From Dicaeum eximium (Eukaryota; Chordata; Aves; Passeriformes; Dicaeidae): a stretch of DNA of 64,000 nt. The position numbers and the translations under genes are program-made. The stretch is taken from contig VWZP01002904.1 of the NCBI GenBank assembly GCA_013396995.1, positions 2,682-66,681 of the forward strand, read 5' to 3'. Below are positions 24,701-36,700 of the stretch, in pieces. The notes beneath the pieces were generated by a model that made no database searches, had not been told where the DNA came from, and was given only the letters and a program-made list of their open reading frames with translations. The stretch's first letter is position 1. The number at the start of each line of letters is the position of its first letter.

Positions 24701-27700
24701 AGTGCTGTCAGGACCCACAGTTTGGGCATCTGTATTCCTCCTTCTCCTCATCACCATCTTTGAGCCCTGCAATCTACCTCAGATGTAGCATGGTTGTTAT
24801 GCCCTGGAAGAAGAAAAATTATTGTCTTGAGCTTATTTTTATCTGGTTTTCGTGATGAAATGAGAGGGAAATTTCTTATTCCCCTTCTCACACAGTGATA
24901 GTGTGGCCACTGGAAAAAAATTAGTATTAAAGTTTAGGACTAGGAAGAGGGTGAAGGAGAGTGGCACAGCCTGAGGCAGGTCTCAGGGAGGCTGAGGGCT
25001 CCATCCTCAGCAGGGGTTCCTTTCACCCCTTGCAATGCCCCTGCCTTGGGAGGGCCAGGCCTCTGCCCAAGACTGTGTTTGCTCAACCCCTTCCCCATCA
25101 TCCCTTGTTCAAACTCAGCATTTCTGTTTCATCTGATGCCACTTGGTTCTTAAAGCTGTGATTCTGAATTTCACAGTGTTCCTTGTCAGTCCCAGCAGGA
25201 AATATGTTTGGGACCAGTTGGGAAACAGAAGGGGAAAAAAATACCAGAAGGGGTTTTTTCACTCCTTTGATCTGTATTTATTTATTTATTTATTAGCAGA
25301 AAGTGCAGCGAGAGCACAACTTGTCTCCCCCAGTCTGCTGCTTGCTGGGTATTAGAGAATGACACCAGCTGGGGTGGTAAAAATTCTTAAAAAACAGTAA
25401 TCCCAAAGCCACATTAGCAATTAAACATGTCACTCCCTGAACTCTGGAGTTTAATCCACTCTCTTCCCGCTTTTTCTCTTCCTTTTTTTTTTCTTTTATT
25501 CTCTCTTGCTTTTTTTCCTGGGTTCTGTTTGGAGGCCGTGCCAGATGGGGGTTGTGTCTCAGACTGATGCTGAGTTATTTTATATTCTCCTCAAGATTAA
25601 TTAACGCAATGCATGGGTGACTCCTGGGTGATGGCTCTGCTCTGAGGGGCGTGGGGAGAGCATTTGGGTCAAAACTCTGAGTGCAGGGTTTGAAATGCTG
25701 AATCATGGACTCGTTAAGGTTGGAAAAGACCTTTAAGATGATCGAGTCCAATCATGAACCAGCACCATCACCTTTTTCATCACTAACCCATGTCCTCCCA
25801 AACCATTCCATGGTTCTAATACTGCAGCATGGACAAAGCCCCTTTTATATGGGACTAGAGCCTTGAGAAAAGGACATGGGAAGCTGATGGGGGAACCACA
25901 CTCTTCCCATTCTGGGCAGCAGGAAGGTAGGAGGGGCTGTTCTCCAGCCCCAGGTTGGGCTGCAGGGACCAGGCTGGGGGGTTTTGCATCCTTTCATCCA
26001 AACTGGGTGTAAACAGAGCAGAACAGGGAATGCCTGGGGGTCCCGCCTGAGAGGCAGCCCTGGCACTGAGCTTCATTCACTGCTGGGCTGAGGCACAGGG
26101 AAAGCGAGGAAAATTTAGGAGAATAGAGAGTAATAAACGTGACAGTTTAGGAATAATTTAAATCCAAGTCATGCCCAGCTAGGGAGTTTATTGTTCAAGT
26201 TGCCCACGGCTGAGCTTTGTGTAACCTTGGGTAAGTGAAGGGATCTCGCACACCTCTAGTATGATCTGTGGTGAGTTATTTAGTGCTCAAAAGCTACTTT
26301 TTAACTGTTGTAAAACACCGCGATCAAAAAATAGAAATTAAATTCTAATGGGGCTGTTCCAGAGCTCAGGCTGAGGCCTCTCATGGAAGCTGTTGCTCAC
26401 AGCAGCCCTGCCAGCACATAAATCTGTGGCATCAGAGGGAACAAAAAGTTCCCATTGGCAAAGATAGTCTCTAAAGAAAGATGAGGGGACTAATGGGGGG
26501 AAGAAAAGCAAATTAGATCAAGGTTTAGTGAGTGGCCCTCAGGGTTGGGGTCTGCCAGGAGGATCAGTGTGGGAGGGTTATTCTTGTGCCTTGACACTGT
26601 TCACTGTTGAAAGAGTCTTTTGACCCATCAGTGGATGAGCAGGAAAGGGGCTGCTGGAGCCAGATGGGGCCAGGAGCAGGCAGGGGAAGTTGGCAGGGAA
26701 GGGGTTGGGAGCAGGCATGGAGCAGGATTCCTGTGTCAGCCTTTCATTATAATGATTTAGGATCTGTTGCAGACAATGGCCCAAGTATCTTGGCTGATGC
26801 AGCTGAGCTCCTGGTGTGGTGGCAAAGGGTACAAAGAGGTGAGGCTGCGATTTTCCTGGATGTGGGAATTCCTGTCGTTCCTTCCACGTGCATAGTCCTC
26901 CTCAGGTGTTGCTCCACTACTGAACTTGTTTGGGAGGTGCTGCAGGGACCTTTGGAGTTCCTAGACTCTCTCTCCCTGCCCACTGGGGTTGGGAGTCAGT
27001 CCAAGACCCCAAGGAGCTGGGATGCTCTGTGCAGCTCCCTGTGCTGGTGATGCCAATCCGCTGCCTACCAAGCCAGGCCCCAGTGGGACTTACTGGGCTG
27101 AAGGGTGCCTCTGGTTCAAGCACCATCCCAGCTATCCCAGGGGATTTGGGAAGCCCCTCCTTTGGGAGGAGAGGGGATGTGAGCCTTCGTGTCAAATCAA
27201 GCATCCCAGGGCTGATATGTGTGTTTTGCTGAGACTTTGGAGAGAAGCTCAAATGTTGACTCAAATCCAGTCCAAAGGCTTGGGGAAAAAAAAAAACAGT
27301 GGACACACAAGGTGTTTGTTTATTTTCTGAAACTCTTGGGATTTTCCAGCCAGCCTCCTGACTCCCTCCAGCTGTGACTCACTGGGATGGAATGGAAGGC
27401 CTGCACTGGCGTTGGTGGGCAGGGGCTGCCTGGGGGCTGCTGTTTGCCCCTCGAGAGCCCTTGTCGTGCTGCTACACACCAGTGATGGTGGCTCCAGCCT
27501 GACCCGGGGCTCTCGCAGGGAAACAGCTGAATGCTCTTGGTCTGCACTAGGAAACCTTGTGTGTGTGGAGATGGCCTGCATTTGTGAGGAGGGGATGACA
27601 GCAACGCTGCCCCCTTGGCAGCCCCCCTCCCCGAGGGTCCGTGGGTGGCTCTGGGGTCCTGCCCATAATGCTTGAAGCTCCCCTTTACTGGCTGTATCGT

Positions 27701-30700
27701 AGAGCAGATATGTTTCCTTCCTAGTGCAGAAGAGAGAAGGAGACTTTTCCTTATATCAGAAATAGATGGATTTTTTTTCTGGAGAAGTGAGCAAGTGCTG
27801 ATGGGAGCTATGCACTTCACTGGGTGCAGGTTTAGCCAAGTTTGAAGCAGCTGGAGCAGATTTTGGCGTGAGCACTTACCCTGTGCTCAGCATGAAGGCT
27901 CCAGTGGTCCCTCCCCTCTGCACTTTCCAGATGTTGTAACTTTTGGAAGAGTCTGCCTTGGGTTGGTTCCCAGTCTCATTCCTGAAGATGGTCTGCAGAG
28001 AGGCTTGGGCAGAGGCATAGCACAGGGTAGGGAGCTCCTGGGGTTCTCTGCGCCACTGGCTGGCATATGGTCACGGTTTTGGGGGGATGAGGAGGGCAAC
28101 AGGGTTGCCCCTAAAGCCAAGGCTGAGCACATGGGCTCCCTCTGCACTGCCCAGACCCACTGCCTTTGGGCGCCTTGGGGCACCTGCCAGCAGTGCTGTG
28201 TCCCTGACCCCAGGGCAGCCACAGCAGGCAGGGCTGTTTGCTCCGGGAGGGAAAACCTGTTCAGGCATTTTCTCTTCTGCCCATTGCTGTAAGACATTGG
28301 AGCTTTAGTAATCCATGGAGCTGGTGCCCAAGATCTGCTGGATAAGCTGGCACTGATGTTGTACTGGGGCAGCCCAGGAGCGTGTTGGGATGTGCTGGAG
28401 GAGGCCGTGGGCTCAGACCCCTGGGCTGATGTGGGGCTGAACCCATCGAGTCACGAGTGGTGCCCTGGCTGTGAAGGTGCAGGTGCACAGGCTTTGCTGG
28501 CCCAGGATTTCTGTGGCAGCCACAGGGCCACTTGGTCTGGTGGGACTCTGGGATACAAAGGCTTTGGAAGTTCACTGTCCCCTCCACATCTCTGCAAAGT
28601 CTCCTCTAGCACTCCATGTATTGCAGGGGCAAAAGGAGTCGCCAGGCAACACCAAGGCTCTGGCCAGAGAAGAAACTTTGGAAATGCTGTTTGTGCCATT
28701 GCTTGGTAATGGTTTTGGTGACGTTTTGGTAGGTTTAGGCATTTTGTTTACTTTTCCAGAAGCAAAAGGGCAAAGGGATAAAGGCAGAAAGACTGGGACT
28801 CTCTGCTTTTGTGTGCACAAGGGGTTAAAGCCTTCTCCAGCATTGGTGCATTCACCCAGAGGCTCAGTTTGTACCAAGTGCATCTCGGTATCGCAGCATC
28901 TCCAGCGCTGGTTTGAACAGTCTCACCGTGGCTTTACATAAGCAACAAATCAGCCAAAATAAGCCCCATCCCAGGCAGTTGTTGGCACGTTGGTTCTACT
29001 TCCCAGAGAAACGCAGGGGTTTGCATCCTCCTGTGTGCTTTGGCAGCGCCCATACGGTGACCTGCCAGCCCGGGCATGGCTGGGCCGGCTGGGTGGGAGC
29101 AGGGAGTGCTCTCTGTGCTGGCTCCCTGCGTTCCCAGGATCCTGCCTGCTGCCCCCACAGCCAGGTGCTGGGGCAGGGAGCCCAGAGCACCCGCAGAACT
29201 CACCCAGCCAAGCAGTTCCCACTCCCTTTGGAGTGGCTCAGAGCCAGCCAGAGAGAAACTCAGGGCAGGTTCCCCGGGAAATGTAGGATGGCCCGGATGA
29301 ACGTGCCCCTGGCGGCTCTCACATGCTGGTGCTGGGAAGGTGGAAAAGTTGGTTCAGTGCAGGCGCGTTCCACAGGAAGCAGGAGTTTGGGAGGAGGTTA
29401 TTTATGCAGCAGTCTCCATGGGCTTTACACTTCATAGGATCACAGAATATCCTGAGTTGGAAGGGACCCACCCCTTCTGGCCTGCTCCTCCACTTTTTCC
29501 ATCCAAATTTGTTTTTCTGCCAGGGGAGGTGAGGAAGGGAGACTCAGGTTGTGGTGTCACCCTCCGGTCCATGCCTGGTGCTGCTCCATGCCAGCCTCTC
29601 ACAGCAGGAGACAACTGTGGATGAGAGGGAGGTCTCCCAAGGGGCACATTGGGCTTAATTGTCCCCATTTACTTCTGTCCTGCCTTTCCCAGCAATGGGG
29701 TGTGGGTTTCTAAACCATCCCATCTTCTTGCTCACTTGGGCAGGACCATAGCAAGGCCCCAATGGAAGAACATTTTCATCAATGGCTCTCAATGCCACGC
29801 TCCATTGTCTTCAAGGTATTAAGGGAAAGAAGCAGGTTGTTTCTTCAGACAGGCTGTTTCCTTGTCAATCCAGAGCAAATAACGTTGCCAGGGCTGCGTG
29901 GGGACATGCTCCAGGATCATCCTGGCTGTCCTTGGTGTGTTCAGGCATCTTTGGGTTAGGCAGGACTTTGTATTGCTCAGTGCTGGGCTGTGCCTTCCTG
30001 CTGCTGCTGCCCTCATCAGGGTCATGTGCTGCCAGGTGTCACCAGGTGCAACCAGGAGCCTCTGGGTGCTGCCAGGTGTCACCAGGTGCAACCAGGAGCC
30101 TCTGGGTGCTGCCAGGTGTTACCAGGTGCAACCAGGAATCTCTGGGTACTATCAGTGCCCAAGCGCCAACAAAAGTGCAAGGTTTGCAGCTGCCTTTCAA
30201 CCCTGACACTGATGTTTTGTGACAATTAATCTTGTTATTTCTATCTAATTAGCAGTGTTATTAATATTATCGAGGCACCACAGTGGTAATTATATGTCTG
30301 CTTAACATGTGCTATCAGTGCTGTTCCAATCCACTGTGATTCCACCTGACATTATCCCACCATTAGCATTGTTTGTTGTATGCTGCAGAAGATAATTTGA
30401 TGCTCCTAATCACTGCAATCCTCATTAGCAAACTGTCCCCACATGCCCAAGCTTTTGAGAGTGATGCCACCAAGTGCCAGGGATGTTTGGGAAATCTTCC
30501 CCGTTTTGGGGGTTTCCTCTCTGTCAAAAGGGAGGAAATCCTTGGAAGATCTTCCCCCCCAAAATAAAGCAAGTAGTTCTTTGCTCTGGCATCTGCAGGA
30601 GCTTCTCTGATATTTGCCTGGAAAAGGCAACTGAGAGGAATCCTTCAATATGGGACAGGTGAAGACATGCGTGTGATTCCTGACATTCTCCTGCCTGCTG

Positions 30701-33700
30701 TTCTGCCTCAGCTGACTGTCCCACGGCTACAGCTCCTCTGGCTGCTGCTGCAGAGATGGGGGAAGGAACGAAAAAAGCTCCTGAGTGTGCGCAGGAGCTA
30801 AATCAACAGAGAATTAAAACCCAGCTGCTGGAGCATTTGATCAGCTTGTTTGATCATCGGAGCCGGAAGATGAATTTTCAGGGCATGCTGGGAGAGGGAA
30901 GGCTCCCAAGTGTGGGCTCTGTGTTCTGTTATCAGGCATTGGCAGCCAGCTCAGCGCCCCTTTCCAGCATAAATCCCTCGTGGGGAGTGTGGGGAGGGAA
31001 GGGCTGTGAAAAAGGAGGGCCGAGGAATTAATATTCAGGAATCTTGGCAATTATTCCCTTGCCCTGTGTCGTGCTGGGAGGAGGCTTGGAGGGGGCTCCC
31101 TGGGGCAGGTGGTTCTGGTGCTTCTGGCTGCCCAACTCAGTTCCTGCTGGTGGGATGCACCCCAGAGATGGGATGGGTATCACAGCCCTGGAGATGGGTG
31201 TTTCAGCCCAGAGATGGGTGTCACATCTTCCAGACAGGTGTTTCAGCCCCAGAGATGCTGTCACAGCCCAGAGGTGGCTGTTGCAGCCCCAGAGATGGAT
31301 GTCACAGTCCCAGAGATGAGTGTCACACCCCCAAGATGGGTATAACAGCCCAAGATGGGTCTCACAGCCCCAGAGATGAATGTAGGCAGGGTGGTTTCCT
31401 TCCCTTTGGGTTTCTTACTGAGCTTTTCCTATCAGATGGTCCCTTCCCATCTTTGGGCATTGTCACCCAGCACAACCTCTTTGTCTTTCTCCTCCTCCTT
31501 GGCCCTCATTCCACTCCACTTCCAGCTCTCATCCCTTCCAGCATGGATTGTCTGATTTCAGACTCTGCCTGTACGCAGCTCCCAGATGGAAAAACTGAGA
31601 AATAATTAATAGGGATAGGAGCTGGGTACCAGTGCCATGGCAGGTAACAGTGAGGTGCTGATAGAGGCAGTAGAAGCATGAGGAGGATGAGACACCAAAC
31701 AAACCTGAGGCTGGGACAAACAGGCAGTCTGGAGCCTGAGCCATTTGCAGATACAATTTATGCACTTATTGCCAATTAATATTTTAGATTAAAGCTGTGT
31801 TCTGCAGTGTAACATTTTAGATTGAAACTGTTCTGCAGTATTTTGGCTCAGTAAAGCTGAATCCTATGTCATGCTCACAGCACAAGTCAGGCTTGATGTC
31901 ACCCCCGTTGCTTGTCACTGACCTCTGGTGCCAGGTCTCGCTGATCTCTGCAGAATTCACTATGACTCCTGCCATAATTTAAAATGCAGGAGCTTTAGCT
32001 TCACTCTCCAGCTAGTTTTGTATTTGTAATTCAAACCATTTCTTCCCGGTGTTCAGGCGTGAATTCTGCTTTGCAGCCACTTTGTATGTTTCCCATTCGG
32101 TTTGGGAGCAGACAGATCTCAATCTTGATGCACAGCCCAGATAGTGAGGAAGTGGGGAACAGGTACCTTCTTCAGGATTCTCCCTTACTTTTTGTTTAAG
32201 TTTTGCTAATTTGGTTTGGGAGGTGAGATGGGAATTGAATGAAGCAATTAATAAACCTTTGATAAACCCATTATCTGGTGAAAATTGCAAAGTAGCTTTT
32301 TTGATGTTGAATGGAACCAGATGCTCTTTGGGAATGTATGAATCTTCCATGAGTTTCTCTCTAGGACTAAACTCCCTGCTCAGTGCATTCCCTTTGATTG
32401 CATCTCTTAATTTCTGCCACAGACGCTTGGTTGTTTATTAAGTGAGGATAGGAATTTGCATAAGTGACTTGCCAAACCTCAGATTTCCTTTAGCAGCCTT
32501 AGATGGGTGTTTGTGCCCCTGAGATGATGTTGCTGGTTGGAAAGGCTGTCAGAGCCTGTGGAACCTCAGCCATGCCCTGAGCCAGCTGTCACAGGTGCCC
32601 ATGGTATGGTCCCATGGCTCCTGAGAACACGTCACATGTCACAGGGCTTTGCCTAATGAAACTCTCCTTGTTGTGAATCACATAGAGAGCCTCAGAGGAT
32701 GAGGAGGAAACTTTTTAATGGAGAAAGTGTTTGATGATGCTCTCTCAGGTAGTTTGTCCTCTTCTGCCTTTAGTAATTGTTGGTGACACTGAATCTCCTG
32801 CTATTCAGATGCACCTGTGTACCTCACATCAGTATGTGTCAGGCTTTTTCCCTGGAAATTCCATCTCTGAGTTCTCACATACCCTGAGAGTATTCCAAAG
32901 GGCTCTTCCCAGCCAGACAGTTACCTGCAACAAGAGCAGTTAATATGATTTCAGTGTCCTTAGAGCACCCCTGGAGACTGCTGTTCACTGGAGGTGGTGT
33001 CATTCCCTGCCTTTCCCTGTCCTTCCTTCCTTTTACCTGCCCTCCTCTTCCCTTCCCCTACCCTCCTCTCCACTCCTCTGTTTTGAGGAAAACTTTGATG
33101 GTGTTCTTTGCCTACCATGTATTCATATAACTCCTTCAAAAGATGCATCTTCTTTCCACCAGTCTGCTCTTCCAAGAGGATATACATATTTATGGAATGA
33201 ATTAGCTCTCTTTTATACTTTGGAAGGGTTTTGTTCACTTTGGCTTCAGAGCCAGCAGTGCCAGGGCCTGACAGTCTGACAGTCGGTCCTCAAATGTGGG
33301 GCTCTCAAGATGTCTCATGGTCTGATCTCTCCTTGAGCTGTGTTATTGGTTTGTCCTCTGGTTATCCCTCTGCCTTCTGCAGCACTTGGATTCTCCAGCT
33401 CCAGCAGCAGGAACCCCAAGAGCTAGAAGGAACTTGCTCCCTTGCCGCCTCCACAGAGCAATCCTCCTGTGCAGGGAGGGCTTTGGGCATCATCCCCAAG
33501 GCCACAGTGACCCAGAAGGGTGACAAATGAGTTCCTTTTGCTGCACAGGAAAGACAGAAGCCTGAGAGGAGGAAGGCTGGAAGGTTGAGACTGAAGGAGC
33601 AGGTAGACATCTGCAGCATCTTCTGTAGTTTTTTTTCTCTCTTTCCTCAAATTTTGTGGTTTCATTACTGTGGCAGAATAAAATAGGATCGTTGCTAATG

Positions 33701-36700
33701 GCTTACTTTTCGGACAGAAGGGATTTTTCAGGGAAGCAGGAATTCCAGTGACACTCAGCTCCATTGGGGACAACAGAGCTGCTTCCTGGATTCCTCCCAG
33801 AATGAGTCCTGGGGTTTTCTGGAGCAGGTGTGGGAGGACCACGGCTGGTGGAGAGCTCTGGGGCTGCTGCCAGCGCTGGCTTCTTTTGCTCACCATCACC
33901 CATCCTGTAGTGAGTCCAGAGGGGGGAAGTGGGGAGCTGTTCCCCAGCCCATCCACCCCTCGTGCTGTGCAGCTGTGGTGGTTCCTACTGCAGAGCATCA
34001 GAAAATGACCCCTCTATAACTCCTGTTTTGGAAGGATCTGGGAATTACTCACTGGAGAAAAATTCCTGGAAAAAGGCATTGCTTGGAGCACTGGAAATCT
34101 TTTCGTTCCACTCTGTTTTTTTAAATGAATTAATAAAAATAGTGGGAAATGCACAAATACACTCCAGGCTCGCTGTAGGTAGGGAATTTTTTATAGCAAG
34201 TGTAGCACATTTAATAAGATGTCTGAAAATCACATTCTTTTAAGCTGAAAAACACATGGCCTGAACTGGGAAGTAAAATCTCGGTGTTTAACTAGGATAG
34301 CTCCGACAAGCAGAACATGCTTAGATGACTTCAGGAAAAACTGGCTTGTCACAGTGAGGGTGAATTTAAATGAATTTAAAATATTTAAACAATTTTCAAT
34401 ACTTCTGTAATGGTACAGAAAACCAGGATAATATGCAAGCAGAGAAGAATGGCTTTGGAGAGATTAAAGGATGTAAAGACCGAAGGACCGAAATCAGCCA
34501 TTTACATTTCTGCCAGGATGAGCCTCTGTGATGCTGAGAGGCTGCCCCATCCCTGGAAGTGTTCAAGGCCAGGGGCTTGAAGCAGCCTGGTCTAGTGGAA
34601 GGTGTCTCTGCCCATGGCAGGGGGTGGAACTGGATCAGCTTTAAGGTCCCTCCCAACCCAAATTTACTGATTCTGGTGAGTGTTTGGGGAACTGGGGAAC
34701 CTGCCCAGATGCAAACAGCTGCCTTGGGTGCTGCTGGCCCCATCATACCCATCAAGGCAGCAGGCAGTGCAGGCTGGCATTAAAATGTCCTCTTCAGATG
34801 GTTGGGTGTCCTGTGAGTGCTGCTGCCACCTAGCTTGTTCACAGGAGTTCCCCACCCTGGGCTGGGAGGATGCCTGGTGCTCCAGCAGCCTGTGCCTCAC
34901 ATGTGCCTTCTGAGTGCTGGGGGGGCTGGGGCCCAGGGGCTGACCTGCCACATGTCCTGCCTCTCCATGGCCTGGAAGTGGGTGTCAAGATCTGTCCCAA
35001 AATGTCTTGGTTGATAAGGAAGGATGCAGGAGAGGGAACACCCAGAAGCTGCTGTGCTGTGCCCTGTCACAGGAATGAAGGGAACCAGCCTCTGCTGGAA
35101 GTGTATTTGGTGGAACTGTATAAGCTGAACTTGTCTTTGGGCAGCTCCTGGTTTTCCCTTCCAGTTCCAGGAACTGCTTGAATGTGCTGTGCTTTGCTGG
35201 GCTTCTGCCTTGTGCTGACTTTCTGGTGGAGCTGCACACTTAAGATGTAGGAGAAGGTCTCGTCACCCAGTAACAGGGAGCGTGTCAGCTGCCTTATTCC
35301 TGTCCTTTTTCTCATAGCTAGGAAACGGCTGTTGGGAGGAAAGGGTTAAAACCTGAAGATTTGGTGAGGAGGAATACGTTTGCTCAAAGTGACCTTGCAG
35401 CTGGGAATGCTAAGAACAGTGTGGAAAAACTCCATTTATTATGCCGAGTTTTGTTCATCCTCTGCCTGTTTTGAGAAGTAGAATTCCTGTGTAGGGGTAA
35501 CACGCTCTGACAGACATGCTAGAGCCTCCTACTGGGAGACAGAGAGATCATAAAAACACAGCCTTGTGATAAACTGCGTGTGCACAAAGCCCTTTGATAT
35601 ATTGGGGCAGGCAGCCCTGCCTGCTGGGAGGATCTGAGCCTAAGACAGCAGTGTGTCTGTGCAGCCCAGCATTGTTAGCAGGGTAATGAAATGCATCTAC
35701 TCCTGGCATTTCTGCTCTGCTTTGGTGTCACCCTGGTTACCTGTGTGTGTTGATTCCCACAGCAGCCCGGTGTGGCTTGCCAAAGAAGAGCTCGTTCCAT
35801 GGGAGACGTGTGTGTGGCTGAGCTCTGGCAGCAGAGGTTCTCTACCACCACCAGCCATTCCTCTTCTCCCTGCATTGAGGAGGACAGCCCAGTCCAGGTG
35901 TTCGGGCTCTTACAGTATTTTGCCTGAAGGAATATTTTTGGAAGTAAAGGTCCTGCTGCTGTTAAGTAGCACAGGGACAGGGGTAAACAAGAAACAGGGA
36001 ATGTGCACCCTGGAGCTGCACCAGGCAGCCAGACACAAACCTTGCCAAAGCAATGCTCAGACCAAGTCTGCAACTAATCAGCAACTTTGGAGAAACAACA
36101 ACATTAAATTAATTTGTGTGACTTTTCCCTCTTGTGACTTCTGTCCAGGACAGCTTTGATTTACAGGAGAACTAGTGGCACTCCCTAGCCCTCAGATTCT
36201 ATATAGGAGCAGGAACATTGGTCACATTCCTGCATAAGAGAGGCCAAAGAGTGAGGCATTGGGAGGAGTTGGGTGAGACCCTAGGTCACTCCATCGGCAA
36301 ATAATGGAGCAAGTTTTACCTGCAGCCATTTCTGTCCCTCTCATTTCTTCAGTTGAGGTGTACCCCAGAAAAGCAGGAGCTCTGCAGGTGTAATTAAATG
36401 CTGGAGCTGGCAGAGATGTGTGGCACTGGTAATGGTGTCCCATAGGAGTGTGGGTATGAGTGACACCTCCCCATGGGTGAGGCAGCTGCGTGACAGATCC
36501 AGAGTGTGCTTTTAGCTCATGTGGTGAGATAAGCAACAAGTTTGCTCCCCAAAACCAGGTGGGGTTGGGCAATGCTGGTTGGCTCAGCCCAAGAGAAGAT
36601 GCTGCAGAAGAGCCAACAAGACACAAATTCAGGATGTGCTGATTCGGCAGCAGCATGTGCAGTAGCTGCAAATCCCATATTCAGCTCACCCTGTTTGCTC

